41,986 bases of DNA from Syntrophomonadaceae bacterium (GCA_012728655.1 JAAYEQ010000010.1:1-41986); one strand, 5' to 3'. Counted from the stretch's first letter, positions 8,999 through 17,679 are shown. The notes: a model not told the origin generated them from the letters alone. Numbers and translations are program-made.

Positions 8999-9333
8999 CC
9001 GGCTATTCATATGCCGTCCCGGCAAGACGCCATTTATATACCGGTTTCTGCCCATATCCTTCATATCTAACACTATGTTTTGAGGGGGCATGCCCCCGTT
9101 CGTATATAAAGAAATACCTCAGCCGGCAAATCTGTTCTGCCCGGGATGCGATCCATTCCTCCGATTATTCTTATATAAAGAAATGCCGGAGCGAGGCTGC
9201 TTTAGGCTTTTCTCCACCTGCAACTGGCGGTTGTGAAAACAATACAAGGTGTAGTAGACTGATAGACAAACTGGACCTGATTACCAGTTACACGCCCGGT
9301 TTGTCACAGGTTTTCTGGGAAGGGATTTTCAAG
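8999..9333 (+). promoter_or_regulatory. 335-bp gap with palindrome and direct repeats
   Basis: No gene is visible. The stretch contains a perfect 14-bp palindrome GGGGGCATGCCCCC (9084-9097). Two direct copies of TATATAAAGAAAT follow (9103-9115 and 9172-9184), 69 bp apart. A GGGAAGGGA ribosome binding site (about 9317-9325) ends the gap. The palindrome may weakly terminate the ABC operon and the repeats may be promoter or operator DNA; both readings are inference. Confidence 0.4.
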
Positions 9334-11553
9334 ATGAAGCGGCTTTCCTTATTAATCGCATTAATTCTGTTACTGGTATCTGAGCAGCCGGCACTTGCTC
9401 AACCACCGGATCCTCCCGGCAAGGTTTACCTGGTGGTGGTTGACAAACTATCCATCAATGATATCGATGCCAAAACCACACCCGCTTTGGCTGAGCTGGC
9501 ACGCAAGGGCGCTGTCGGCTTGGTAAGCAACCGCACCCTTGGCAGCAGCAACACCGAAAACGGTTCATTGACTATCGGAGCCGGCAACCTGGCCCGCACA
9601 TTCAGCCCGGGAATAGTCGCGTATAACGTGGATGAAACGGTGCCCGGCCTGAGTAAATCCGCGGGAGAAATCTATCAGTCGACAACGGGTATTGACCCGG
9701 GTTCCGCCGCGTGCGTGCTGGTAAGCCTCCCGGCGCTGGCGGCGGGGATGGCAAAGGAAAACACCAATACCCGTTTGGGCTCGTTGGGTGAGACCTTAAA
9801 AGAACACGGTTTCAAGGTGTGCCTCCTGGGCAACGCCGATAACGGTTATACCGCAGACGCCAGGTCACGCCCGTCAACAGCCATTGCCATGGACGGTTCC
9901 GGTCGGGTGCCCTTGGGCAACATATCCTCCCATACGACCATCCCCTCCGCCAGTTTTCTGGGGCTGGAAACCAACTACGGTTTTCTGCAGGCGGAAGTAT
10001 CCCGATATCGGGAGGCGGCCGACGTAATAGTCATTGAACTGGCCGACCTCGCCCGTCTGGAGAGAGCCCCGGCTGCTTTCCCTTATGTATTTAAGGCGGA
10101 AAGGATACGACTTCTGAATAACATCGACAACTTTGTCGGGGAATTAATGACACAAATTACCGATAATGATCTGCTGCTGGTCATATCACCTTCCCCGGCC
10201 AAACAGGAACTGGAGTCCAAGAATTCCTTTACCCCCTTGTTGGCTTACGGTTCCGGATATGAAGGCCTTCTTACCTCGGGATCCACCCGCCGGGACTTTG
10301 TGGTAGCCAATACCGATATAGCACCGACCGTTCTATCCTTTATGGGCATCGAAGACTATGGAATTCACATGATCGGGCAGCCGGTAATAGCCAAACCTGC
10401 CGAGGGCCTCGATACCCTGGATACGGCCCAATCCCTGGCGGCATCAACCGCTTTGACCAACCGTCTCCGTTCCCCTCTAGTCAAGGCTTATGTGGTCTAC
10501 CAGATAATTGTTATAGCTCTGGTTTTGCTTTTACTGGCTGTGTTCAAGAAAACATTCCAGTGGCTGCCCCCGCTGGTCCTGGTGATGGGAGTGGTTCCGC
10601 TGGTGCTGCTACCACTGGGAAAGATAAGCCTGCCTTATGAGTGGGCCTATGGTTTGCTGGCGCTTCTGGCCACCCTGCTCCTTACCTGGGTGTTAAGCCT
10701 CGTCTTCAAGCCCAACTATTATAAAGCATTCGTACTCGTAAGTTTTGCCACCCTCCTGGCGCTTAATGTCGATCTGCTTACCGGTGCCACCATGATCAAA
10801 TCATCAGTCCTGGGTTACGATCCGATGGCCGGTGCCCGTTATTATGGAGTGGGGAACGAATATATGGGGGTTATGATCGGAAGCAGCATCCTGGTCTGTG
10901 CGGCCGCGTATCAAGTATGGCAGCGGAAATGGGTGCTGGGCCTGATCGGTTTATTCCTGGCCTCTCAGGCCATCCTTATATCAACGCCCGGACTGGGTGC
11001 CAATACCGACGGTGCCCTGACCGCTCCGGCCGCGTTCTTGGTCACCCTGATGTTCTTCAGTGATATCCGTGTCAGCCTCCGCAATCTTCTATTGGTAGGC
11101 TCCGCCATCGGGTTCTCGGTATTGGGTCTGGTCCTATTCGACCTCAGCCGTCCGCCTGATCTGCAGTCCCATGTGGGCCGGGCTGCCAACCAGGTCCTCA
11201 CCGGCGGTTGGCAGGAAGCCTTAACCATAATCCTCCGGAAGGCCAGCATGAATCTCAAGCTCATACGCTACACCATCTGGAGCCGTGTCTTTTTGGCCGT
11301 TTTGGCGGCTCTGGTAGTTCTGATCTACCAGCCGAGCGGAGCAATGTCCCGTCTTAAAGCGGAATGTCCCCGCCTCTTTCAGGGATTTTCCGGGATCCTG
11401 GTCGGCGCAGTGGTGGGGCTGATTGTCAATGATTCCGGGATTGTCGCCGCCGCCACCACCAGCATATATATAATTGCTCCCGTCCTGCTGCTCATCTTCT
11501 CCCAGAGTGAGGAACCGTGCCAGGAATTGATTCCTGTGCAGGACGAACGGTGA
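9334..11553 (+). CDS. alkaline-phosphatase-fold-like polytopic membrane protein, function unknown
   Basis: This 739-residue protein has a signal peptide (MKRLSLLIALILLLV, cleavage near residue 23). An extracellular domain of about 360 residues follows, resembling the alkaline phosphatase/sulfatase superfamily. KVYLVVVDKLS gives the first metal Asp position, and TPALAELARKGAVG and ANTDIAPTVLSFMGI are typical strands. From about residue 385 to 725 the chain is mostly membrane helices (about ten), with GVGNEYMGVMIGSS and NDSGIVAAATTS between them. The D-H pair usual in phosphatases is replaced by ISPSPAKQ, so catalysis is uncertain. The ATG at 9334 follows GGGAAGGGA at 8 nt; a TTG at 9301 is less likely. 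It may act on cell-wall polymers, but no function is assigned. Confidence 0.75.
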   Translation: MKRLSLLIALILLLVSEQPALAQPPDPPGKVYLVVVDKLSINDIDAKTTPALAELARKGAVGLVSNRTLGSSNTENGSLTIGAGNLARTFSPGIVAYNVDETVPGLSKSAGEIYQSTTGIDPGSAACVLVSLPALAAGMAKENTNTRLGSLGETLKEHGFKVCLLGNADNGYTADARSRPSTAIAMDGSGRVPLGNISSHTTIPSASFLGLETNYGFLQAEVSRYREAADVIVIELADLARLERAPAAFPYVFKAERIRLLNNIDNFVGELMTQITDNDLLLVISPSPAKQELESKNSFTPLLAYGSGYEGLLTSGSTRRDFVVANTDIAPTVLSFMGIEDYGIHMIGQPVIAKPAEGLDTLDTAQSLAASTALTNRLRSPLVKAYVVYQIIVIALVLLLLAVFKKTFQWLPPLVLVMGVVPLVLLPLGKISLPYEWAYGLLALLATLLLTWVLSLVFKPNYYKAFVLVSFATLLALNVDLLTGATMIKSSVLGYDPMAGARYYGVGNEYMGVMIGSSILVCAAAYQVWQRKWVLGLIGLFLASQAILISTPGLGANTDGALTAPAAFLVTLMFFSDIRVSLRNLLLVGSAIGFSVLGLVLFDLSRPPDLQSHVGRAANQVLTGGWQEALTIILRKASMNLKLIRYTIWSRVFLAVLAALVVLIYQPSGAMSRLKAECPRLFQGFSGILVGAVVGLIVNDSGIVAAATTSIYIIAPVLLLIFSQSEEPCQELIPVQDER

Positions 11554-11677
11554 TTGGAGGCGCCTGCTCGTTCCCGGTCATATCCAAAGCATAGGATAAG
11601 GCAGGTTCGAAATATTTTTCAATAGCCCATGCCGGTATATAAGCGGTACAGCTTTACTCCGGTTGAGGAGGTAATTT

Positions 11678-12322
11678 ATGAAGGTTATGGTTTTTGCGCC
11701 TCATCCCGACGATGAAATCCTCGGATGCGGCGGTACCCTGGCCGGCCATGTTGAAGCCGGCGATTCAGTAACCGTGGTGTACATGACTTCGGGTGAGGCG
11801 GGAAGCAGCCATATCCCCAAAGAGCAACTGGGCCCCATCAGAGAGCAGGAAGCCTTGAGGGCCTGTTCTCTGATGGGAATTACGGACCTGGTCTTCCTTA
11901 GAAATCCTGACAGTAATCTGTCATACGATGAGGACAACCTGCGGCTTCTAACCAGCCTTATCCGGAATAGACAGCCGGAATATATTTATCTTCCCCACCG
12001 GCACGATGCCCATAATGATCACAGAACAACCTATGAACTGGTGGTTGCAGCCTTGACCCGAGCGGCGCAGCCCACGCAAGAGGATAGAAGTTCGCCCTGG
12101 AAGGTATCACTGGCGTTGGCCTATGAAGTATGGACCCCTATACAGCAGTATTCGCGGGTGGTGGACATAACTCCCTATATAGACAAGAAAATAGCGGCTC
12201 TCTCCCTTCACCGTTCACAACTGGCGGAGCTACGTTACGACGAAGCCGTCCGCAGTCTCAACCGCTACCGCGGGATTATGACCGGTGAAGGCGACTACTG
12301 CGAGTGTTTTCAGATTTTATAA
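11678..12322 (+). CDS. PIG-L/LmbE-family deacetylase
   Basis: This 214-residue cytoplasmic enzyme begins with MVFAPHPDDEILGCGGT. H9, D12 and the downstream H112 of HDAHNDH are the usual Zn ligands, and D11 is the general base. The family removes N-acetyl groups from GlcNAc-linked compounds (mycothiol, bacillithiol, GlcNAc-PI) or from other amides. AGGAGGT precedes the ATG at good distance. The amidohydrolase gene starts 16 bp after its stop, so the pair is an operon and probably acts in sequence on one substrate. Without thiol-cofactor genes nearby, a BshB-type role cannot be claimed. Confidence 0.92.
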   Translation: MKVMVFAPHPDDEILGCGGTLAGHVEAGDSVTVVYMTSGEAGSSHIPKEQLGPIREQEALRACSLMGITDLVFLRNPDSNLSYDEDNLRLLTSLIRNRQPEYIYLPHRHDAHNDHRTTYELVVAALTRAAQPTQEDRSSPWKVSLALAYEVWTPIQQYSRVVDITPYIDKKIAALSLHRSQLAELRYDEAVRSLNRYRGIMTGEGDYCECFQIL

Positions 12323-12337
12323 GAAAGGCGGATGTGA

Positions 12338-13684
12338 ATGCTGCTAAAAGCAACCCCTTCGGATTCAATCATCTTCAAGGACGCTTTGATCGTCACCATG
12401 AATCGGCAAAAGGAAGTCCTGCAGGGAAACCTGCTGGTTGAGGGAAACCGGATCAAGGCCGTCGGACAGGTGGATGCCGAAGCCGGGCGGGTAATTGATG
12501 CGAGGAACAAGGTGCTGATACCCGGACTGATACAGGCCCATGTCCACCTGTGCCAGACCATCTTCCGGGGCCAGGCCGACGATTTGGAACTCCTGGACTG
12601 GCTAAATACCCGGGTTCTTCCTTTGGAGAGTACCCATGACCCGGAATCCATTTACTATTCAGCCCTGCTGGGCATTGGAGAGATGTTCCAGGCCGGCACC
12701 ACCGCCATCATCGACATGGAAAGTGTTCATTACACTGAATCCGCCTTTGAGGCCATCATTCAGTCCGGGATGCGGGCAGTTAGCGGCAAATGTATGATCG
12801 ACCACGGTCAAGGGTTACCTGAAGGCCTGATGGAGAAAACCTCCGACTCTCTGCAGGAAAGCGTCGATCTGATGGAGAAATGGCACGAAAGCGGCAACGG
12901 GCGTTTGCACTATGCCTTCAATCCCCGGTTTGCCGTCTCCTGCAGTGAGTCCCTGCTCATCCAGGTTCGAGACCTGGCGGAAAAGTATGGGGTTCGCATC
13001 CACACCCATGCCTCGGAAAACCGCAACGAAGTGGCCATCGTTAGGGCGGAACGGGGAATGGACAATGTCGCCTACCTGCATCACCTGGGATTGACCGGGG
13101 AGCGGCTGGTCCTGGCTCATTGTATATGGGTAAGCGAGGAAGAGATTGACATGCTGGCCCATACCCGAACCAATGTGGTCCACTGTCCTTCCTCCAACCT
13201 GAAGCTGGCGTCGGGTATTGCTCCGATTCCCGCCATGATTGAACGCGGTGTCAATGTTTCTCTGGGGGCTGACGGTGCGCCATGCAATAACAACCTTGAT
13301 CCCTTCCTGGAAATGCGCCTGGCAGCCCTGATTCACAAGCCCCGGTACGGGCCGGCATCCATGCCGGCCCGAAAGGTCCTGGAGCTTGCCACCCTGGGGG
13401 GAGCCCGGGCCATGGGCCTGGAAGCGGAGATCGGCTCTCTGGAAGTCGGCAAGAAAGCCGATCTGGTGATGATCAATCGGGATGGGCTCCACGGCATTCC
13501 CGGGAATGATATCTACGCTCAAATTGTATATCAACTCAAAGCCGGCGACGTGGCCTTAACCATGGTTGACGGCCGCGTAGTGTATGAAGACGGGATGTTG
13601 CTGACCATTGATAAGGACGAGGTAATGCGCCAGGCCGGTGTTTGCCTGAGCCGGATCAAGAAAAAACTGCCCCATCTGTTCTGA
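12338..13684 (+). CDS. amidohydrolase (MTA/SAH deaminase, SsnA/TrzN family)
   Basis: The 448-residue enzyme has the metal-dependent amidohydrolase set: H68 and H70 in AHVH, H222/H224 and E228 in HTHASENRNE, LAHCIW, HCPSSNLKLASG, and the metal Asp in SLGADGAPCNNN. The order and spacing match the mononuclear-metal deaminases that act on methylthioadenosine, S-adenosylhomocysteine, guanine or chlorotriazines. The ATG is 8 nt from AAAGGCGG. It is coupled to the deacetylase upstream, so an N-acylated nucleoside or heterocycle is a possible substrate (inference). Its 3' end doubles as the arm of a terminator hairpin. Confidence 0.9.
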   Translation: MLLKATPSDSIIFKDALIVTMNRQKEVLQGNLLVEGNRIKAVGQVDAEAGRVIDARNKVLIPGLIQAHVHLCQTIFRGQADDLELLDWLNTRVLPLESTHDPESIYYSALLGIGEMFQAGTTAIIDMESVHYTESAFEAIIQSGMRAVSGKCMIDHGQGLPEGLMEKTSDSLQESVDLMEKWHESGNGRLHYAFNPRFAVSCSESLLIQVRDLAEKYGVRIHTHASENRNEVAIVRAERGMDNVAYLHHLGLTGERLVLAHCIWVSEEEIDMLAHTRTNVVHCPSSNLKLASGIAPIPAMIERGVNVSLGADGAPCNNNLDPFLEMRLAALIHKPRYGPASMPARKVLELATLGGARAMGLEAEIGSLEVGKKADLVMINRDGLHGIPGNDIYAQIVYQLKAGDVALTMVDGRVVYEDGMLLTIDKDEVMRQAGVCLSRIKKKLPHLF

Positions 13685-13692
13685 TGGGGCAG
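13661..13692 (-). terminator. bidirectional terminator overlapping the amidohydrolase stop
   Basis: A perfect 10-bp stem (CTGCCCCATC, 13667-13676, with its complement at 13683-13692) closes a 6-nt loop. The amidohydrolase stop codon falls at the loop/stem edge. The six A's at 13661-13666 give TTTTTT on the minus strand, so it is a textbook terminator for the convergent enoyl-CoA hydratase transcript. On the plus strand the tail (GAAGCATTTTC) is weaker. Confidence 0.75.
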
Positions 13693-13839
13693 GAAGCATT
13701 TTCCCCTCCGGTATTGCCGCCTAATTCGGCAGCCCCACCTGCCGCGGGAGAATTATCTCGACCCCGCCGGAAGCAGAGCCTTAATTGCGCCCAAACGCGT
13801 TTTGCAAAACCATGGACAGGTCTTTTCCTTTAGTGGCGT

Positions 13840-14625
13840 TTATTTTTTGCGGTAGACCGGGCTTTTGCCCTCCATGATGTTGTACATCATCAGCATGATC
13901 TGGTTGCGGTTCTCCATCGCCAGGGCCGCTTCCAAACCGGCACAACCCAGGCTGTGATTTATGGCCTCCTTGGTCATCCTCAGTACCAGCGGGTCTTTGG
14001 CGGCCATGGTCCGGGCAAGATCAAGGGCCGCATCCATCAATTCCTCCCGTTCCACACAACGGGAAGCCAGGCCCAGGTTCATTGCCTCCTCGGCCGACAT
14101 TATCCTGCCGGTCAGCATAAACTCGTAGGCTCTGCCTGCACCGATCAGGCGGGGCAGGAAATAGCTGCTTCCCATATCGGCTCCACCGATTCCGACATTG
14201 ACATAGGCACACAGAAAACGGGCATCTTTGGAAATGACCCTAATATCCGACGCCATGGCAAAGCTGAAACCGGCTCCGGCCGCCGCGCCGTGTATTACAC
14301 ATATAATCGGCTGCGGCATCTGCCTCATAAACAACTCGATCTCGCCCAATCTGGTCTGCCAGTCAAACATCAGGGGAGCGGTGTATGTGGGAACCGGAAC
14401 CCCTTCGTTCATATCCAGTCCCCCGCAAAAGCCTTTTTCGGCTTCCCCTTTGAGAATAACGACCCGAATGTCCAGGTTGTGTTTTAGACTGCCCCACAAA
14501 TCCAGGAGCTCATCCAGCATCTTCAGGTTGAGGGCGTTGAGTTTTTCCGGGCGGTTCAGCCCCACCAGCAGAATCCCGGGTTCGATCTCTTCTACCTTGA
14601 GTGTTTCATAATTGCTCCAGGTCAA
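13840..14625 (-). CDS. enoyl-CoA hydratase/isomerase (crotonase family)
   Basis: The 261-residue protein has the crotonase motifs: LNRPEKLNAL, KGFCGGLDM (first oxyanion-hole segment), GAAAGAGFSFAMASDIR (second) and SYFLPRLIGAGRAYEFMLTGR. The usual first catalytic Glu region reads GGADMGSS, with Asp in place, so the exact reaction (hydratase, isomerase or dehydratase) is open. It acts on 2-enoyl-CoA in the cytoplasm and fits the fatty-acid theme of the window. The start is TTG, with GGGGG 8 nt upstream and AGAGG adjacent; no better in-frame start exists. It stands alone, ended by the hairpin at 13661-13692. Confidence 0.88.
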   Translation of the reverse strand: MTWSNYETLKVEEIEPGILLVGLNRPEKLNALNLKMLDELLDLWGSLKHNLDIRVVILKGEAEKGFCGGLDMNEGVPVPTYTAPLMFDWQTRLGEIELFMRQMPQPIICVIHGAAAGAGFSFAMASDIRVISKDARFLCAYVNVGIGGADMGSSYFLPRLIGAGRAYEFMLTGRIMSAEEAMNLGLASRCVEREELMDAALDLARTMAAKDPLVLRMTKEAINHSLGCAGLEAALAMENRNQIMLMMYNIMEGKSPVYRKK

Positions 14626-14804
14626 CCTCTTTTCCCCCTATCGTAATAATTGTAAAATCATACTGTACCTTTATCTGTTAACGTACCATAAACAGTTCCC
14701 TTAAGCCAGAGGAACCGGAAAGATCGGCAAAGTGCTGTCAATAACTATACTTCTCCGCAGACTCCCGAATCCTTGTTCCAAGTAGTATTGGACGCGATAA
14801 GATC

Positions 14805-15077
14805 ATGAAGTTCAACTCTGAAATCTTGATAATCTATATTGCTGCCATTAATGCTCTTGCCTTCGCTCTTTTCGCCCAGGACAAGCGGTTGGCCCAAAAC
14901 CGCCGCTGGAGGATTCGGGAACGGAGTCTGCTCCTGGTTGCCCTTCTCGGCGGCGCGACCGGCGGGTTAATCGGCATGCATGTCTTCCGCCATAAAACGC
15001 GACACCTTCTATTCAGATGGGGACTCCCCCTGATGGTTATTGCGCAGGGCTTGTGCCTGTTTCACTTACTGTGGTGA
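14805..15077 (+). CDS. DUF1294 small membrane protein
   Basis: This 90-residue protein has a membrane helix at residues 7-23. A basic segment QDKRLAQNRRWRIRERSLLL then leads into a glycine-rich helix (LLGGATGGLIGMHVF). The HKTRHLLFRWG segment and a last helix (76-90) follow. The DK-x-A-x6-R-I-x-E and GG-x-x-G...HKT pattern is that of DUF1294, a family of unknown function sometimes fused to cold-shock domains. The ribosome binding site is weak. It is a lone plus-strand gene between two minus-strand fatty-acid genes. Confidence 0.8.
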   Translation: MKFNSEILIIYIAAINALAFALFAQDKRLAQNRRWRIRERSLLLVALLGGATGGLIGMHVFRHKTRHLLFRWGLPLMVIAQGLCLFHLLW

Positions 15078-15104
15078 TCCATGGACTCAGCCTTCTGCCG
15101 GGCA

Positions 15105-15139
15105 ATAAAAAAGATGCCGGGTTCAGAGTGACACCCGGC
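15105..15139 (-). terminator. terminator of the first acyl-CoA synthetase
   Basis: The stem GCCGGGT/ACCCGGC (15116-15122 and 15133-15139, 10-nt loop) is followed on the minus strand by ATCTTTTTTATTG. It lies 25 bases past the acyl-CoA synthetase stop and serves that gene; the plus strand lacks a T-run. Confidence 0.8.
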
Positions 15140-15163
15140 AACCGCTTCACAATGTTCAATATT

Positions 15164-16789
15164 TTATTGATTGGCAAATTCCTTCTCTATCTCCTGACGC
15201 AGGAGCTTCTTCTCGATCTTGCCCAGCGGGGTCATGGGGAAGGAATCCCTGAAGACGTATTGGCGTGGAATCTTGTAGGGCGCCAGATACTCCTTCAGAT
15301 ACTCCTGAATAGCGTCGGGGTCGAGCTGGGCTCCGGGTTTGGGTACGATGTATGCTCGGCCCACTTCGCCCATAACCTCGTGCGGAACAGGAAGCACAGC
15401 CACCAGGGCCACACCGGGATAACGCGAGATGTACTCTTCGATTTCGGCCGGATAAACGTTCTCACCGCCGGTAATGTACATCTCCTTGATGCGGCCTACC
15501 AGACAGAGGTCGCCGTTTTCGTCAATGTAGCCGGCGTCACCGGAATAGAACCATCCTTCTTCATCGAAAGCGGCCGCTGTGGCTTCCGGCATCCTGAAGT
15601 ACTCCTTCATCAGCGACGGACCACGGTAGGCGATTTCCCCGGGGGTGCCGGGGGGAACTTCTTTGCGATCCTTGTCAACGATTTTCATTTCAAACTCCGG
15701 TGCCACTTTTCCGACCGTCTTATTAAGGTTTTCAACGCTGGCACCGATATCAGTATAGGTTATAAGACCGGAAGTCTCGGTCATACCCATGGGGTTGCAA
15801 CAGTACGGGGTTATTTCTTTCATCTTGGTCAGTATATCTTTGGGTGCCATGGCTCCGCCCACCATACAGAAGCGAACGGAGGACAGGTCGTAATCCTTGA
15901 AGTTCGGGAGGTTGAATTGCATTACAAACATGGTGGGGACACCCGCGAAGATTGTCACCTTGTGCTTTTCCATCTGCTCGAGCGAAACAACCGGGTGGAA
16001 CTGGTCGATAATTACCTGCGTCGCTCCAGCTATGATAGGCGATGCTCCCAACTCGGTGGCACCGCTCACATGGTTAACCGGCACGTGGTGCAGGAACCGG
16101 TCATTCGGAGTAATACCTGTGGGAGCGCCAAACTCATCAATCAGTACCAGGGATTGGGAAATTACGCTTCTGTGGGTCAGAACGGCTCCCTTGGGTTGCC
16201 CGGTAGTACCCGATGTGTATACGATGAGCAGTCCGTCATCCGGTTCAACCTGGGATTCCCTTTCCGCCAGTGCTTCTTCATACTCCAAATAATCCTCACT
16301 CATAATCTCTTCCCAGGTAATGGCTCCGGGAAGCTCAGCCGGTCCGCCCACAACCCAGACCTGTTTTACCGAAGGACACTCCGGCAGTGCAGCCGCCAGT
16401 CTTTCCTGGTAGTTTGCCACCTCTCCCAATGAGTACAGGGTCAGTACATAACTGGCTTCCGAATTATTCAGCACATACTTCATTTCATGAGGTGTATGCC
16501 GGGTACCCATACCCACAATAATGGCTCCGACCATGCTGGCTGCCATGTAGAAGGTCATAAACTCAGGCCGGCCGTTCATCAAATACCCAAGGCGGTCCCC
16601 TTTCTGAACCCCTATCTTCATCAGAAATCTGGCAAATTTCCGGGAATTGTTCAGGAATTCACCGTAAGAGATTTCCTTGTCATGATAAATGAATGCCGGG
16701 TGATTGGGATCCCTTTCCGCGTTACGCTTCAAATAGTCAGAAAGCCTTGGCAGCGCTCCTTCCAGTCGATTCCTCGATCTGTCAGTCAT
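15164..16789 (-). CDS. acyl-CoA synthetase (AMP-forming)
   Basis: The 541-residue enzyme has the adenylate-forming motifs in order: P-loop YTSGTTGQPKGAVLTH, MGMTETSG, GWFYSGDAGYIDENGD, GRIKEMYITGGENVYPAEIEE and the C-terminal catalytic Lys region PLGKIEKKLLRQE. The family activates a carboxylic acid with ATP to acyl-AMP and then acyl-CoA. The length and motif style fit medium/long-chain fatty-acid or aryl-acid ligases. The ATG follows GGGAGGCGG. Its leader contains an unusual inverted repeat (16901-16938). With the hydratase and dehydrogenase it would feed beta-oxidation; chain-length preference is unknown. Confidence 0.92.
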   Translation of the reverse strand: MTDRSRNRLEGALPRLSDYLKRNAERDPNHPAFIYHDKEISYGEFLNNSRKFARFLMKIGVQKGDRLGYLMNGRPEFMTFYMAASMVGAIIVGMGTRHTPHEMKYVLNNSEASYVLTLYSLGEVANYQERLAAALPECPSVKQVWVVGGPAELPGAITWEEIMSEDYLEYEEALAERESQVEPDDGLLIVYTSGTTGQPKGAVLTHRSVISQSLVLIDEFGAPTGITPNDRFLHHVPVNHVSGATELGASPIIAGATQVIIDQFHPVVSLEQMEKHKVTIFAGVPTMFVMQFNLPNFKDYDLSSVRFCMVGGAMAPKDILTKMKEITPYCCNPMGMTETSGLITYTDIGASVENLNKTVGKVAPEFEMKIVDKDRKEVPPGTPGEIAYRGPSLMKEYFRMPEATAAAFDEEGWFYSGDAGYIDENGDLCLVGRIKEMYITGGENVYPAEIEEYISRYPGVALVAVLPVPHEVMGEVGRAYIVPKPGAQLDPDAIQEYLKEYLAPYKIPRQYVFRDSFPMTPLGKIEKKLLRQEIEKEFANQ

Positions 16790-16900
16790 TATTAACCGCC
16801 TCCCATATTGTGATTTTCGGTTTACTACACCCTCTATTGATTACAGACCCTATCACCCCCAAAACCATGAATAATTTCCCGTCTGTCGCGTTCTCTTAGG

Positions 16901-16944
16901 TTTTATAAAGGGCAGACGTGATATCATTCTTTATAAAAATGATA
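16901..16944. promoter_or_regulatory. nested inverted repeats upstream of the acyl-CoA synthetase
   Basis: TTTTATAAAG (16901-16910) is repeated in inverted form as CTTTATAAAA (16929-16938). Nested inside is TATCATT (16922-16928) with AATGATA (16938-16944). The block is 112-155 bp upstream of the synthetase start and could bind a TetR/FadR-like regulator, or hold the promoter. The rest of the 16790-17124 gap shows no gene. Confidence 0.45.
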
Positions 16945-17124
16945 CCTAATAATACCCATGCAACCAATCGACTTTTTATCCGCACAAGTACGGATTAATT
17001 GGGGTTTTAATTGTGAAACCCACACCCCCACCTGCATATAATTATATTACAGCCGATTACAATATAAAAACCTCTTATGAAGAATTAATGACAAATTGTC
17101 AATCCGACTGGCTGGAGCGAACAC

Positions 17125-17153
17125 TTGTTTGCATGCTTGTGCGGTGCTATAAT
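17125..17153 (+). promoter_or_regulatory. extended -10 promoter for the zinc-ribbon gene
   Basis: TTGTTT (17125-17130) and TATAAT (17148-17153) are spaced by 17 bp, with a TGn extension before the -10. This is a good sigma-A promoter about 110 bp ahead of the zinc-ribbon start. Confidence 0.65.
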
Positions 17154-17266
17154 ACAATTAACCAATGGAAATGCAGCCAACATATCCTTAAATGATGGCG
17201 AGAGCGTTGTGGGAAAGAAAACGAATCCCGCACCTTCAGGCATTCTTCGAGTCAAGGAGGTGGGTT

Positions 17267-17461
17267 ATGTACCAGTTCATCTGCCCAAAATGCGGCGGCC
17301 GGAGCTATTCCGCATCCAGGCTTTCCACCTTAAAGAATCCTGAATGTCCCTATTGCAGATCTCCATTGGCTCAGGAAAGCCAGGAGGTATCCGATATTGC
17401 CCCGACAGCAGAGAACGATGCCAAGAGCATTGACACCAAGCCGGCCCCGGATCACAGTTGA
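17267..17461 (+). CDS. zinc-ribbon microprotein
   Basis: A 64-residue protein with one rubredoxin-like zinc ribbon: CPKCGG at residues 6-11 and CPYC at about 27-30, followed by a polar, probably disordered tail. The ATG follows AAGGAGGTG at 7 nt, a strong site; the frame is open further upstream (17192), but the ribosome binding site decides this start. It has its own promoter (17125-17153). The PAS kinase gene begins 219 bp later on the same strand. Such small ribbons bind zinc and often nucleic acid or a partner protein; the role is unknown. Confidence 0.75.
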   Translation: MYQFICPKCGGRSYSASRLSTLKNPECPYCRSPLAQESQEVSDIAPTAENDAKSIDTKPAPDHS

Positions 17462-17579
17462 AGACAGCAGACCGCGTTCCGGGTTTGCTCAGGATAACCT
17501 TGGGATGCATACAGCCAATTATTAAACCGCGTGCCCTATCATAACCCGGCATTCAACATATCACGACTCACCTCCTGGA

Positions 17580-17610
17580 GAAAAATGTTGGTCCGCACTA
17601 GACATTTTTC
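17580..17610 (+). terminator. AT-rich hairpin between the zinc-ribbon and kinase genes
   Basis: GAAAAATGT (17580-17588) pairs with ACATTTTTC (17602-17610) around a 13-nt loop. No clean T-run follows and the stem is AT-rich, so it is a weak terminator or an operator of the kinase gene. Confidence 0.35.
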
Positions 17611-17679
17611 TACAAATTATTTGCTTATATTGTGACAAAATGCTTACAGACGCTAATTGTTAGTCTGGGAGGACTGGAT

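Noticed and set aside
15017-16432. 471-codon plus-strand frame
   Set aside because: It lies antisense to the acyl-CoA synthetase, whose motifs are unmistakable; the translation is low-complexity and lacks known motifs or a ribosome binding site.
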